Positions 36,601 to 51,600 of a stretch of 64,000 nt of DNA are shown in pieces. The notes below the pieces were generated by a model. It saw only the letters and a program-made list of their open reading frames with translations. It was not told the DNA's origin and searched no databases. Source of the stretch: Asterias rubens (taxonomy: Eukaryota > Echinodermata > Asteroidea > Forcipulatida > Asteriidae). The stretch lies in assembly GCF_902459465.1 (NCBI RefSeq), contig NC_047080.1:12002866-12066865 (forward strand), given 5' to 3'. The translations under genes were made by a program, and so were the position numbers. Each line of letters starts with the position of its first letter. Position 1 is the first letter of the stretch.

Positions 36601-39600
36601 AAGGGGAGCTTAAATTTTGTGGACTTACCACATCTGCAACTTAGGGTGCAGTAATCGACAGATACAGAAACTGTGTTGCCCAACTTGGGTACTCTCTTAG
36701 TAGTTAGCAGCAAGATTTAGAAGTATGACTAAATATTTTTCTTTCTTGATAGGTTGCGACGTCGTTGTTGAGCAATCTGGTATACTCATTGAATCCATAA
36801 AGACGAATGGTGTTTATGCTAACAACCAACTGTGCACAACAACCATCAGTAACCCAGAAGGATGTCTCTCGATCGAGTTCTTGTCATTTGAACTTCAGAA
36901 CTCAATAGGCAACGAGTGCACTGCTGATTATCTAGAGGTACAAACCTGTCGCCTTATTGCCCCCCTATCAAATGTTTCCTATAGTCTTGAAAAATTAAAA
37001 TGGCCTTAAGGCCCGGTCACATAGGTCTCGATAATGAGAACGAAAACTACAATATTAACAATGCAGGCCCTTGATTGGGCGTGGGCGTATTCTACTGGAG
37101 CAATTCACGCAATAGAATGCGTTCTCTTTGCATTGTTAATGTTATGCTTTTCGTTATCACTGCAGTGTGACTCTGCCTGCCTTTACCCCCTTGAAGATAG
37201 TAATCCAGGCTTCATTGCATTCCTGCAGGTGTTCAAATCAGGGGTAGCCTAGTATCAACTCTTTATTTTGATTTACCTAGGACTGGATTAAGATGTTGTG
37301 ACGTCAGATTTTAAGTAGGATTTGAAACCTTGCATGGTGGAAAGAGAAAACTAAGAGAGGTTTGCAGGAACACCATGTGAACATCTCTTTTGAGTAATCT
37401 GGTTCTGAAAAGAACCGGTGGTTAATGCCTCAACGTTTCAATCAGTATGCTTTGATTGTCTTTGCCTAGCAACTAAGATTAGTACACAGCTTGAAATCTG
37501 TCCAAGTCTTGGGTTTTTCCTTCATGTAATTTCTTGGTTTTACCCGTATACGCCAATGAGTGTTTAGCACTGGATACTCGGTACTTGCCTGAGCTCTGTT
37601 AACAAAATCACAGGCAGTTTCCTCAGGGTGGGATTTGAACCCATGGTCTTTGCAGTTCCAGAGCAGTGTCTTACCAACTAGACTACTGAGATTGCTAGTG
37701 GCAGTATATGGGTCAAACCAAAAAAGGTATTCTTTATCCAAATGCAAATCTATTAAACTTCATGTCATTTTTCATCACTCGATATTATCATGCTCTGCCC
37801 ACGTTTTTCTTTGTTTCGTAGATTATTGATTCTGGGAGAGAGGCACCAATGAGGTTCTGTGGTCTGGACGGTCCGAGGGCCTACTTATCACTCTCCGGTG
37901 ACGTCTCTATTGTATTTAAGACTGACGAGGCGGTCAACGCTGCTGGATACGTGGCTTACGTTAGGTTTGTGCCATGCCCCGTCAACGCTTTCATTCCTGG
38001 AAATTGGAGTGAGGTACGTACCCTGTGCTTATGTCTTTCAAGCCCCCACGATTTCAACTTGAAGTCTGTGGCATCAGATGTCTTGAATCTCATACTTTGT
38101 GTTTCTCTATTTTGCTGTGCTCTTTTACTGATCTTTTTGTGATGAAGAGGTAATTTGGCCAGTCCCAGCGATCTTGTTATAACGAGAGTCAACTGTAATA
38201 ATCTCCTCCTTAGATGGTCTTTAAAGAGATCATGTTGCAATCCTACAGAAGAAAGACCAGAGGTGGATTTCACAAAGAGTTGAGACTAGTCTTATCTTGA
38301 GTTAAGACGAGTTAACTTAGAACTAAAGAGTCCTAGGTCTAGTCCTAAGTTAGGATTATCTTTGTGAAACCGGCCCCTGGCTCTTGACACAACTTACCTT
38401 TTTAAACTCTCAAGTGTTTTCCCTCGGACATTTTTGTGTGTGACAGTGCTCGGTGACCTGTGGATCAGGGATGAGAACACGTGATGTTCAATGCATGGAT
38501 CTACTGAATGACGTCCCTGTGGACGAGTCCCTGTGTAGTGGAGTCCGTCCGATTAACGTGGAGCCCTGCAATACAGAGGTGGAGTGTCCATGTAAGTCCA
38601 CTTCTTTCTTCGTCTGACTCTCTTCATTAACAGGGATGTGATTTCTCTAATTTTAAACGGAATTCAGTTTGTTTTTGCCCCCTTAAGAAAACAAAATTCT
38701 TTTTTTATTTTTAAGATCAAATTTTAACAGAAATATAGATAATAAGCATATAATAACGCTCCAGATTGCAGAGTAGGGCTTTTTAAACCAAGAAAAATGT
38801 TATTAAATGGGCTTCGCATTCGCAAGTTATTTTCTCAACAGCCTATCACATCTCTGTAATAATAGTAATAATAATAATAGTATATAATTATAATAGTGTC
38901 TTCTTATATGTCACTCAGTGACACTAAAGGCACTTTAACATACGGTATTTCCTGCATGGTATGTGGGACTATCTTTACCATGGAACAAAAGACCTCAAGC
39001 CTTACATTTAGAATATTTTAATCCCATTTGTTTCTTGTTCCATCCACCAGCATGCTACTTCTACGTCAATGAAACTGGTCAGTTTCTGACGAGTCCAGGA
39101 TTTCCTAATGAGGAGTACACCAACAATCTGAATTGTGTTTATGAGTTCGAATCACCTGATGACTCGCAGTGTATACGAATCGTCTTCCTGGAAGCCTATC
39201 TCGATGGACCCGATGACGATGGAGCATGTACCAATGACATCATTACTGTAAGTCAGAAAATGCATGAGCTTATACCTATGTTAGCGTTAGTTTAGTTTAG
39301 TTTTGGCTGGACTGCTTGAGGGCGGCCAGGCAGCAGAAAAAGCAAGATAGATGTGAGCATCACTGAATTGAAGCTGAAACAGAAAGGGTAGATTTGTTTG
39401 TATGAAAGTTTGATTGGATTTAGAGAAATGGACATCTAAGATCTTACGGACTGAATCTTTGGTGGAATTAGCTGCAAAAGAGCCATTTTGGTTTTGTACT
39501 TTCTCATCGAATCTTGTAAAAGTTGTTGTATTCCTGTTGAACTGTTGCACATTGTTCAATATTATAAAGAGGTTTCAGGAGTAGATCTTGCCTCATCATG

Positions 39601-42600
39601 ACATGTGTCCTGGAGCAAGATGCTTTACTATAACTACTTTCTTCACCCAGGGGGTATACCTGCGAGGGTAGAGGTTGATATTGTGTTTGAAAAAACTGTT
39701 GTGCGCCACAGCTGCTCAGCTGATCTTACCATTACTAATGTAAGAAAGACGAAAATTAACTGTCTCTAGCTACCAGGCAATCTGGTAGGTCTAGTTGGTA
39801 AGACACAGCTCTAGAATTGCAAAGGTCGTCGGGTTGAATCACACCCGAGTATATGCATGTGATTTTTTTCACAGAGCTCGCAAAGTACTGAGTATACAGT
39901 GCTACCACAGATCAATGTATATCGGTAAAACCAAAATTAGTACTTTTCATCCCCGATGCAAATTTCCATCTATGCATTTTTATTCATTTTGATGTCAGTA
40001 CTTGATTTTGTTTTTCACCCTGTAGGTTGATGGTCTTGAGGCACAACCTCAATTTGTATTCTGCCCGGAGTCTGCTCGCTCAGTAACATGGTTCTCCTCG
40101 ACAAACACAGCCAAGTTGACTTTCACAACCGACGAGTCGGACACAGGGTTTGGATTTAACCTGTACAGCATCTTTGAGGAATGTATCGAGTATGATTATG
40201 TAGCGGGAGATTATGGTCCGGTAAGTTGATGTCAATAAAGTAGGATTTGAAACTTTGCTCAGTGGAAGTACGATATGGTAAGGTTTGCGGTAACACCGTG
40301 TAATGATAATCTCTAAAAAGAGTTGGAGTGGTTCTGAAAAGAAGCGTAGGTTTCAGAACCACCCTGACTCAATTAGAGAATATCATTGTTACCACATCGC
40401 AAACCTTACTATATTGATGTCAATTGTTATTTTATGATCTGAACTGGGGCATGGTTCAGTACATCGGACCCAATTTCAAAAAGCCTGTAAGCACAAAAAT
40501 TTGCTAAGCATGAAATTTCTTCCTTGAATAAAAACAGGATTACCAACCAAATTGCCACATGATTTTCAGGATAAGCAAAGAACAGCTGGATACCAGTATG
40601 AAGCAACATGCAACAAATGGAAATTTGGTTGGTAATCCTATTTTTATTAAGGAAGAAATTTCATGCTAAGCAAACTTTTGTGCTTACAGGCTTTATGAAA
40701 TTGGGCCCTGATTAGAAACAAGTTTCAGCGTCTGTGCTGTTTACTCTTTATCATTCTCATTCAGTCTTAATTCTCATTCAATTTATGTATTGCTTTGTTT
40801 TGACAGTGTTCTGCACGCTGTGGTGGCGGTACCCAAGATCGAACAATCACTTGTGTTAGATTGTCCGATAACTTCGATGTAGATCTTGCTTTTTGTCGCA
40901 ACCCTCTGCCAACAAGCTCTCGGGCTTGTAATACCCATCCATGTGAAGGTAAATACCACAGGACCATCGGCTTTGTCCCATCCGTAGAACAAAGCATCAT
41001 GGTTAAGTGTCTTGCTTAATGTTTTCATAAATATTGTATTCTGTGTTCTAAAGAAGAAGTTGTCAAAGTTAAGGATAAACGATCCCTAGGCACAGAAAAA
41101 TCAAAATGGTTTTAATGGCCCAGTAACCGGGGTTGGATTTCACAAAGAGTTAAGACTAGTCTCATCTTGAGTTAAGACGAGTTACTTAGGATGAGCCATA
41201 CGTTTTTAATATCCCCTAGGACATCCTAAGTTAGGACTAGTTCTAACTCTTTCTGAAATCGACCCCAGGGGTAATAATGTTGGAAGCACTTTGAGACGCC
41301 CTTCGGGTGTGAAATGCGCCATATAAAAACTACTTATTATTATTATTATTATTAGAACATTTGAATAAAACCTTTTGTTGTTCTTGTCTGTAGACTGTGA
41401 TGCCAGCTTTGGTCCTGGACAGAGCCTGCTTTCCAGCCCTGATTTCCCTACTCCATATCTGACCATGCTGGACTGTCATTACAACATTACCAACCCTGAT
41501 GGCTGCATCATTCTTCAGTTCTTGGATTTTAATTTGCAGAGCTGCTCTGAATGTGAATGTGACTCCCTCACTGTAAGTGTCTCAAGTCTGATCGATCTCA
41601 AACTTCTACACATTTGTCAGTTTAATTAATTAATTATTAATTAATTACAGTGGATAACATAAAGTGCTTACACTGCATGCAACTGTTTTGTTAGGAAAAT
41701 TTAATTCTGTATTGTTCTTTTAAACAACAGTTAATTTGTTTTACTTTAGTTACCTGTTCATGTTTGTTGTGTTGTCATTAAGCCTTGGAGAAAGGCTCTG
41801 CAAGGGTCGAAACGTCAGGCCTTTAACTATTTTTTTGCATTTTTATTTTGTTTGAAATAGATTTTTGAGGAGGGAGTTGCTACTCTGCCACCCCTCTGTG
41901 GAGATGATCCACTCTCGATGTATCAGTCTACAACCGGTAACGTTCACCTCGAGTTCATCAGTGATGCCTCAGTGACCAATAATGGGTTCAACATCTTTGT
42001 ATCGTATGCAGAATGTCCCGATACCTTCTACTTCACTGGAGATTACTCGCAGGTAAGAAGACCAACACTAAAGCTCGGTTTACACTTGACAAATTCGCAG
42101 CAAATAATTCGCATCAGCCGACTTGTGCTCGACTCTTGGGAAACTTTCACTTCGAAAACACCTATGTGATGTCAAAATTCGCTTCGCATTTGCAGGAAGT
42201 ATGAACCAAGCTAAGGTTTACCGGAAGGTTTGTGTTAACTCGTGAGGCAAAATGTAATCAACGCATTCTTGGAAGGCTCCCTCTCCCTCTGGTAGAGAAC
42301 CATCTGTTGTCCAATAATCGGGCGGTGTTTCAAGCCCCCTCGATTTAGCCTTCTATGTTTTTATCTTGACGGCTTCAATCCTGGATTTCTCTTGGCACCC
42401 AATACCTAGACCTTGTCTCCGAATGAGTGCAAGGAGTTAAAGTTACCCCCACTAAACTGAAAATATACTTTTCTAATCAAAAACTCTCGCCCAGCTTGGT
42501 CTGCACCGTTTCATCATAGAAAGAGCAACTTTTGCTGGACTGTCTTTGCCTGAATGCTTCAGGCTTTACCTGGTCGTGTTTTCCCTCTTGTTTTTAAAAA

Positions 42601-45600
42601 TTTCATTCCCATTGTTTTTTCTTGTCAGCATCTGAGCACTTTGCGAAAGTCACTATTTAAAGGGTGTTATTTAAAATGTGAATTTTGTATCCTCCATTCT
42701 GATGTTTTTAAATTGTTTATTTTCCTGGCAGTGTGACGTAAGCTGTGGCGGTGGTACACAAATGAGAGAAGTCTATTGTAAGAGTCGCTCTATGAATGTT
42801 CAGGTCGATAACGCAATGTGCTCTGGAGCAATGCCGCCCTCAACGCAACCTTGTGGATTGGAGGATTGTCCATGTAAGTCTTGACGCATTCAAACATAGA
42901 ATTTGTTTTTTCTTTCTGCAATGAAGTTTTTATTTAGATTTGTTTTGGGGTAACACTGTGTGTGTCTACTTGCCAGGTAGGTTTTGTTCTTTAGAGAACT
43001 GTCTTGCTTTATATTTGGTTTGCGGTAACACCATGTGTGTGTCTACTTGCCAGGTAGGTTTTGTTTTTAAGAGAACTGTCTTGCTATATATTCTACTACC
43101 GCCCAGATTTTTCAGGAGACTTCTCAGTTATACATACTACCTGCAGGTACTGCAAAGATTAAATAGATGTTAAATTTGCATCCTAATATGTTTTTCCTTG
43201 TTTCCTTGCAGTCTGTGATGTAGAAGTGACATCTCCAAGCTTCATCACAAGTCCCGATTTTCCCGCTGAATACCCTATCAGTATCAACTGCGAATATAAT
43301 ATCACTGCTCCAGAAGATATGTGTGTCAGTGTTCGTTTTATTACGTTTGATCTGGAAGAAGGCACCGGTGAACTTCCAATTTGCGATAAGGACTTTGTAC
43401 ATGTAAGACAATCTAAGAAAATCTATCTGCAGATTTTGATAAATTGAATTGAATTGAATTAAATTAAATTGTTTTATTGTGTCTTACTTTTTACCGTTTA
43501 AAGGCGCTCTCAAACATAGTTGTATCACTTCCATTTTGACAAGGTCTTGAGGTATTGAACCTTGACGTAAATCGTATCCATCCTTTTTTCTAGAACAATT
43601 AATTACTAATATAATTACCATCAAATTCATTTCTCTCTAATTACTTTCAGACACTGATAATGTTTGTGATTTTTGAAGTAGCAGTGCTTAAGGGTATAAA
43701 TGAGAATTTATTGTTAAATAAGGGAGTAAAAGAGTAAATGGATGTTTAAAACCAGCAGGGTAATGGCTGTGTGTGGTGCGTGTTGCGTTACGTGTAAGCA
43801 AAGGAATAATAGATGACGTGCTAATTCTAAAAGCTATATATTGCGTTCCGTGTAACTAAATTGGCGTACATGAGCTTGCGCACCCAACACGCGAAGCCAG
43901 CCAGTTATAAACAGCTTCAGGTATGTCTTTATCAGCTGTTTAAACACCCCACGTGACATGCTCTCCACCAATAATATGAACAATGAAACTGTATTTATGA
44001 ATATATATATATATATATTTTTCATTTTCAGATTAAGGATCTATCAACAGTTTCCCTTGACAGGAGGTACTGTGGAAGCAGTACTGAAATCATTTGGTCA
44101 TCTCGAGATAGGGAGGTCATTTTGGAGTTTTCTTCTGATGAGGAGAACACGGCTGCAGGTTTTAATGCCTACGTCAGCTTCATTACTTGCCCTGCATTTG
44201 GATACAGTTTCGGACCATTTAGCGAAGTAGGTTCAAACCACAGTCAACATTTTTGTATTTATTTCAAAACATATTTAAAAGAGTGGCAGCTGACGAGGCA
44301 TTCTCGGTCTCAAGATTTAATCTATAGCTATTGTTGTGAAACGACACACTAATATATAAGATCTGTTCCTTTCCATCATGAAGAAATTTGTACTGTTTTT
44401 GATTTTTCTTCTATACCTTAAATAGGAATTTCCGCCGAAAAACCTCAGTTCCTGCGCACTTGTAAAAGATTGTGGTTTGTTTGTATTTGACCTATGAATA
44501 ACTTCAAAGTTCATTTGTACTTGATTGATATTTACACTTAAATGCAAGAATTTGTTTTTGATTTTTGATTAACATAATTCATGATTCACACACATACCGC
44601 CGGGCAAAAACCTTTGTGTTTTGGCAGCCAGCTAGAAAGTGTATGCAATCTTACCATGACTACGTGTCTTTTTGCACGGTGAAACATGACGTATACAGTG
44701 TTTATTCAACAGAGGGCGGTTTGAATGTAAACATAGGTCACATCGTCTATATCCACTAGGAGCCTGGCTGGTAAAGCAGAATGCATCACCGTTTTACAAA
44801 GCATTTCGGCTCAAGTGCCTTTTTCAGGGGCACACATGTCATGACCTGGAGTCGAACCCACACTTTGGTGATAACACCAGAGCTTGGGTCCGGTCATAGA
44901 GTTATATACAAGAACTAGAGGGCGCACTGGTGATGCTTCTTGCACAAACGCCAAGGGACCGCGAGAAATCACCCGCACAATTCTTCATGCGCGTTGAATA
45001 TGAAGTACATGTACACGTTGGAGTTTGTATTTATTGAATGCTGACGCGATCCTGTTTTGTCAACTTACAAAATGGCCGCACAAACACACGCTGAGCAATG
45101 CCTGTTTGTTCAACTTAGAAAATGGCCGCCTGCGCACATGCCGGGGCGCGTGTAGTAGCCAGTGCGCCCTCTAGTTCTTATATATAACTCTATGGGTCTG
45201 GTTGAACAGTAATACTTGGACACGCCATGAACATTTTGTAGATCGCATGCTTTAGCTATTGAGTTGGTATCCTCAGACATTGTGATTAACGGAACACTTT
45301 TGTAATCTTTGTTTCTTGTTTAGTGTTCTCGTCCATGTGGAGGTGGCATCCAGGAACGCACCGTTGAATGCCTAGATTTATCAACTGATCTTGTAGTTGC
45401 AGATGAGATGTGCCAAGATACGAGACCGTTAGCCACTAGACCCTGCAATGAAGAGGCATGCCCTGGTGAGGACTCGGCCCTTACTAGAAAGGCAAACTTT
45501 GTAATCAAAGCACTTCAGGGATGTAGAATTCGTTTTGGGCTACCCCCCCCCCCCCCAAAAAAATAAAATAATAATATTAATAATAATTTTCAATTTTTAT

Positions 45601-48600
45601 AAAAAGCAAATTCATAAAAAATGAAAGATGAAAACTAGAAAGAGTGACCCAAATTGCGGAGTAGGTCTTTTAAGACAAAAGATAAATGTTAATATTTTCA
45701 TGATCGAAAGTTTTCAAGCTCGCATGCTTTTGCACTTGAGGTTTTTTCTCAACAGCCCATCACCTCCCTGGTACTTTAATTGTTGATATTTTAAACATCA
45801 GGGCAAAACCATATTAACACTAATAGTCTAAGACCAGTGTTCTTTCTGGGTGTATCCCAACATATGCATAAAATAAAAAATCTGTGAAAACTTTGACTCA
45901 ATTGGTCATTGAAGTTGCAAGAGAATAGTGGAAGAAAAACACCCTTGTTGCATAAATTTGTGTGCTTTCAGATGCCTAAAAAGGGCTTCAGGTCTCAAGT
46001 CTTTAAATATTTGAGTGAGAAATTACCTATTTCTCAAAATTACATTACTTCAGAGGGAGCCGTTTCTTACAATGTTTTATACTCTCAACTGCTCTCCATT
46101 ACCCATTACCTAGTGAGATTGTATGCTAACAATTATTTTGAGTAATGACCAATTAGGAAAGGTTGATTAAGAAAGTAACTTTCTTGAACACTGGTGTTGA
46201 GCTTCATCATTTCTTCTGTTATTTCCAGAATGCAATGAGGTGATATTAACTGAACGACAAACTGTTGCCAGTCTTAACTTTCCTCAGCCGTACTTCGAGT
46301 ACAGCTGCAACTACTTATACACCAATCTAGGAGGCTGCGTGGAACTTCTCTTCATTCAGTTTGAGCTTCCAGAACCCAATCCTGATGGCATCTGCGATAC
46401 GGACTACCTACTGGTAAAACATCCACATATTATTGGGTTTTTTTATATTTCAAATTTTCCCTGGATGTGCCATTTTAAAAGTGTTTGATTGTCGTGTCCT
46501 CCAAAGGGTCAACAGCTCCCCATTGTTACCAAACAAATTTGTATGCAAACAATTATTTTGAGTAATTACCAATAGTGACCAGTGATACTTGTTGTACGTC
46601 CACAGATTTACGTACACCGATTAAAGATAAAGAGGGTAGAAAGCTATCCTTAAAAATTGGTGCTGTAGTTTGTCCCGGTAATTTTGTCTCCCTCTAAGCT
46701 ACCCTTATATCTCATAATTATGCAGGGATTTCAATTATGCAGGGATTTCAATCACGTACAGGAAACCAAACCACATTCAAAGTTTTGTTTACTCTTTTTG
46801 TGATATGACGGAACAATCTTGAATTTGACTTTGAAGGTCGAGGACAACAGTAACCAGCCGTTTTCATACCGCATCTGTGGAAGGTCAACCCCGCAAGGTG
46901 TGGTCTCACGAGGACAGACGCTGAATGTAACGCTTATTACCGACAGTAACCCGGCGACATTCGGTGAAGGCTACCAGTTATACAACATATTCACTGCCGT
47001 GTGCCCGACCACTGGTTACGTAGCGTCTGAATGGCAGGACGTAAGTAGTTGACACCAGGGCCTGATTTCATAGAGCAGGGATGTGATTTCTCTGGGTGAA
47101 ACTCATGAGAAAATGAAGAAGAAAAAAACATATAATAATGCTTTAGATTGCAGAGTGGGGCTTTCAAAACCAAAGATAAATGTTAATATTTGGATTCATG
47201 ATTACATGTTTTTGAGCTTGCATGCTTTTGCACTTTGCACTCAGAGTTCAGTTTTTGTTTTCTCAACAGCCTATTACATCCCTGATAGAGTTGCTTAAGC
47301 ACAAAGTTATGCTTAGCAGAATAACGGTTACCAACCAACTGCAACGTCACAAGTGCAATTCGTTAAATTAGTATCCTGCTCATTTCTGCTGAGAAATTGT
47401 TCAGCAATATTTTCTGCTGATGTAGCTTTATGAAATTATTCCCAGGCAGAAATCTGTTTATTCAGAATAATTGTAAAAAAGTAACAATGAGCGGAGTACC
47501 TGTCACAAGTTGCGTACATCAAATTAGCTTTGGATCGGTTTTTGCTCTTCACAATTTCTCTGCTTAGCATATTTATTTGTCTTCACAGCTTCATGAAATT
47601 GTGCCAGATCTTGATATAGGGAACGGTGCAATACCTGGAATCCCCTGGAATTTTTGTATAAATGCCCCGTTCCAAAAAAATATGCATAGTCAATATATTT
47701 ATACATATTCTAAAACTAAAACATGTTCGATTGGTCTGTTAAGGGCTAGTTACTCTTATAAATGCATCTGTTTCAAGAATCTATTTTGACAGCAAACTCA
47801 AAAAGGGTAACCAGTGTAGCGTGAACTCGTTTGTGAACTCATGCTGTATGTAACTGTGTTGAGGTCAAGTGGGGTCACAGTTACTGGTCACCCAGTTAAC
47901 GATCTTGGGCTTGGTAACTCGACTAACTCTGTTTTTGCATGAATTTAATGCAGTGTGATCGAGAATGTGGAGGAGGAACCAGACAGCGTGATGTTAGCTG
48001 TATACATCTGGAGAGTGGTCTTGTCGTCGATGAGCAGCTCTGTACTGATATGAAACCAGTCGATACGGAGCTCTGCAACAGTCAGCTTTGTCCATGTGAG
48101 TAATAAAGACACAATAACCATCAATGCGCTTTATACATGTGTACACTACGTGCCCTGATCATTAGGCCAATAACATTCATTTTAATATATCTTGGCTCTC
48201 TAGGGAGACGGCGAGATGCCCAAGCTGGCTGCCTAACTTCTCTTGCTCGCCTTTAAAATAGGCTTTTTATGCATACTAAGCTGATGGTTCTACTTAAGTA
48301 ACATGACAATTTGCAGCTCTATAAAGTTTTGCACCAAGAATGCTTAGACAGAACTGCCATGGCATCCACTTGATCCTTGACTTTTGACCCTTTGACCTTT
48401 TGCAGCTTGTGATGGGACGATTGACTCCTTGCCATATCAGCTGTTGAGCCCCAACCATCCTGAGAGCTTCGATCCTCAGCGTACATGTAACTACAACATC
48501 ACTTCTTCACGATGTCTTCGTATCACATTCTTGGATTTCAACCTTCCGACACCAGAAGGGGACATGTGTGGCGACACCTACGTTCAGGTAAAATTAATTT

Positions 48601-51600
48601 TTTTTACATTTTGTTATTTTAATTTTTGTTTTATTCAGCATTATGGAATTGAGCCTTATAAATTGCGCCTTATAAATTTTAATTGTTATGTTATGTTATG
48701 TTATTCAAACAGCGCAAGCAGCAATAATAGGATTGATACAAATATTTAACATTATAAAGCAGTAAAATGTTACAATTAATTATAGGAAAAACATAAAATC
48801 ACGCACATAGCAATATGACATGAAGTCATTGAGGTACTGGGGCGACAAATGTTAACAAACTGTGCAATATATTTGACCTTTATGTAGGATTTGAAACTTT
48901 GCCTGGTAAGAGTATAATTAGGTGAGGTATGCGGTAGGCCTATACACCATGTGTAAATGTCTTTCTTCTGAAGACAAGTAGAGTGTACTGTTTGAAACGC
49001 TGAGACCACACCGGCTCTTTTCAGAGCCAGCACTCCCACAAGTTTACTATTTATGAATCGTTTCATCCTATTCATCCACACCATTCAAAGCTTTACTCTT
49101 TTATTGTATACCAAATTCCCTTTGTCTCAGACTTTTTATTTGGCACTGTATTTTTATAAAATAAACCAATATTGAATTGAGTTGAAACATTGAGTAATTT
49201 TGTCAACCATACATTCTTTTCAGAACCAACACTACCGAAACATTTTCCGACACATTTGTTAATTTATTGACTATTTTATATATATTGTCAATAGATAAGG
49301 GATGTAGAAGCGGAGTTCTTGAACCAAAGGATCTGTGGAGATGGACCAATAAGACAGCCTGATGATTTCTCACTTTACAGCTGGGAGTCACGCTCTGGAC
49401 AGGTATGTCTCCTCGTTCTTACAGACTACAAAGACACAATTCTCGGACATGATTGTCTTTTGTTTGGCAGAAGTATTATTCATAAACTTTACTCCTGTTT
49501 AATCTGAATTTTTTTTACATGCACTTTTTTTGGTTCCTTCAGACTACAAAGAAACAATTGTCATAATTTTTTATCTGACCCCTACACTGACCTTTGACCG
49601 TTGACCTTTGATTAACCTTTTATTGTCTAGGTCATGGTGACACTTAACAGTGGTGAGGATATCCCAGACAACAGCAGGTTCCAGTTTTACTTGACCGAAG
49701 TGGACTGCCCAGAGTTTGGATTCATCGCTGGAAACTTCAGTGAGGTCAGTGCCTTATGTAACTGGAAATCTGTCGCTAACGATTACATATCGTAGTAGCA
49801 ATGCCAACATACTTGGTTTGTGTACCTGACTGGTGTACGATCCTTGTCGTTTGGTTGGTGGAATATGTGTCAGGTGTGATACCTTACTTTGTAATGCAGC
49901 TGTTTTAACACTCAAATTTAACATAGGAGTCCTATATTCACAAATCGCAGCAAACCTTAGCGCATACTTTGTAATTTTACATTGATTACTCATATGTATT
50001 GATTGCGAATTAAATTGTTTGCATGCGCGTGGGCTTTCAGAACTATCATAAAAAATAAACACGTTTTTGTTTGTACTTGTTCTTTGGATTTACAGTGCAG
50101 TGTCACATGTGGTGAAGGTATAAACACACGCCCTGTTGAATGTATGAGACTGGCTACAAATGAAGTTGTGCCCGATGATATGTGCACGGACCCCAAGCCA
50201 GCTGAAACAAGACCATGTCCTCGACAGCCGGTTTGCCCATGTGAGTTATCAAGCCATTTCTTCTTATGTCTGATTACTTTTCTAAAGAGTTTCTTGTGTT
50301 TGGTGAGGTCCCTCGGCATTACATCCTGTCTTATGGAACCTACAGAGTATCATAGTAGAAGTAAAGAAAAAACCCAAGTTTAACTTGATCCTTCGCATTG
50401 TGTTTCAGCTTGTGATGCTGTATATCAACTAAGCAGTACTGTACCAGTGATCATGGCACCCCCTAAAGATGGCACATGGACCAGTGATGTGAATTGTGAA
50501 TACACAATCACTGCGGACACCTCTTGTGTGCAAGTCAGTGCTCTGTCATTTCATCTGTCCGATCCGGATGAGAACAACACTTGCTCAACTAGCTTTCTTT
50601 CGGTGAGTAAATATTGAATAATAATCGTAATAATAATAAAAATAAGTTATGGTGGTGGTTATCGAAAGCAGTGGGGAAACATCTGGACGAAATAGGGACA
50701 AATGTAAGAATAGATGTAATGAATGTAAGAAGGCGGCGCTATTGGGAACAGCAAGGATCCTAAGAAAGACCCTCGAGATCTAAGGCTATGGGATGCAGCC
50801 TGGAGGAGTTACCGGCACAAATGAAAATAGGATCTTTCTTTTGCATGCTGTGATAAGATGGAATAATAAGAATTGGTTTTATATAGCACTTTATACACCC
50901 GAAGGGCATCTCATAATGACCCCTGGTCACTTTGCCATTCAATTATTTCCTTAAACCATTTCAGCTCCCTGGGGAGTATACAGCCTGTGCAACAAATATG
51001 TGCTAATCGGCTAAATCAATCACAAGAACCATCTCTGCCCTCACAGGTACCCATTTCCCCATGGGTGGAGAGAAGAAATTGTAGTTAAGTGTCTTTCTCA
51101 AATTTGTTTACGAACTTGTTGCAGAATCGAGTTATGACTATTTTGCACTAGCACAAAAGTAATTTGAAAATGAATTCAAGTTTCAATTGAATAGAATGAA
51201 ATGTTATTCTTGACAGTTTACGGATGGCGTGTACGACATGTACAGTCAAGAGTATTGTGGATCTACAGTCGCACCAACCTTCCTTTCGCTGACACCAAAT
51301 GCAACTGTTGTCTTCTCATCTGATAACTACGAACAATCCACGGACACCTTTGCACTATATGTCCGTACTGCTGCTTGTCCATCGTTCATGTATAGGGCAG
51401 GACAATTTTCACAGGTAAGAATAAGCCTACTGCAGCATTATATTTATTTGAGCTCATCAAGCCTTATAACTCCAGTCGAGCTGGTCTTCATTCAGCAAGT
51501 CAACATCTTCTGCTGGGGAGACAGATCTTTCCGTACTGCTGCCAACAACCTTCCTCACATTGTTCGCTCTATGTCACCTTTAGCTCCTTCAAAACTTCTC

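Larger units (their letters stand above)
36160..38013 (+). other. TSP1-CUB module 3 (exons 29-31)
   Basis: Exons 36160-36301 (TSP1, CSATCGEAT), 36753-36937 (CUB-N), 37822-38013 (CUB-C, RFCGLDGPR to GNWSE). Lengths 142/185/192 nt and phases 0-1-0-0 match the repeating cassette. Confidence 0.87.
40807..42052 (+). other. TSP1-CUB module 5 (exons 35-37)
   Basis: Exons 40807-40948 (TSP1, CSARCGGGTQ), 41394-41572 (CUB-N, LLSSPDFPTPY), 41861-42052 (CUB-C, LCGDDPLS to GDYSQ). Phases 0-1-0-0. Confidence 0.87.

Noticed and set aside
37620..37690. tRNA gene on the minus strand (also near 30640-30720 and 39780-39850)
   Set aside because: A- and B-box words are present, but no full cloverleaf with acceptor stem can be drawn, and SINE bodies follow; treated as SINE heads.
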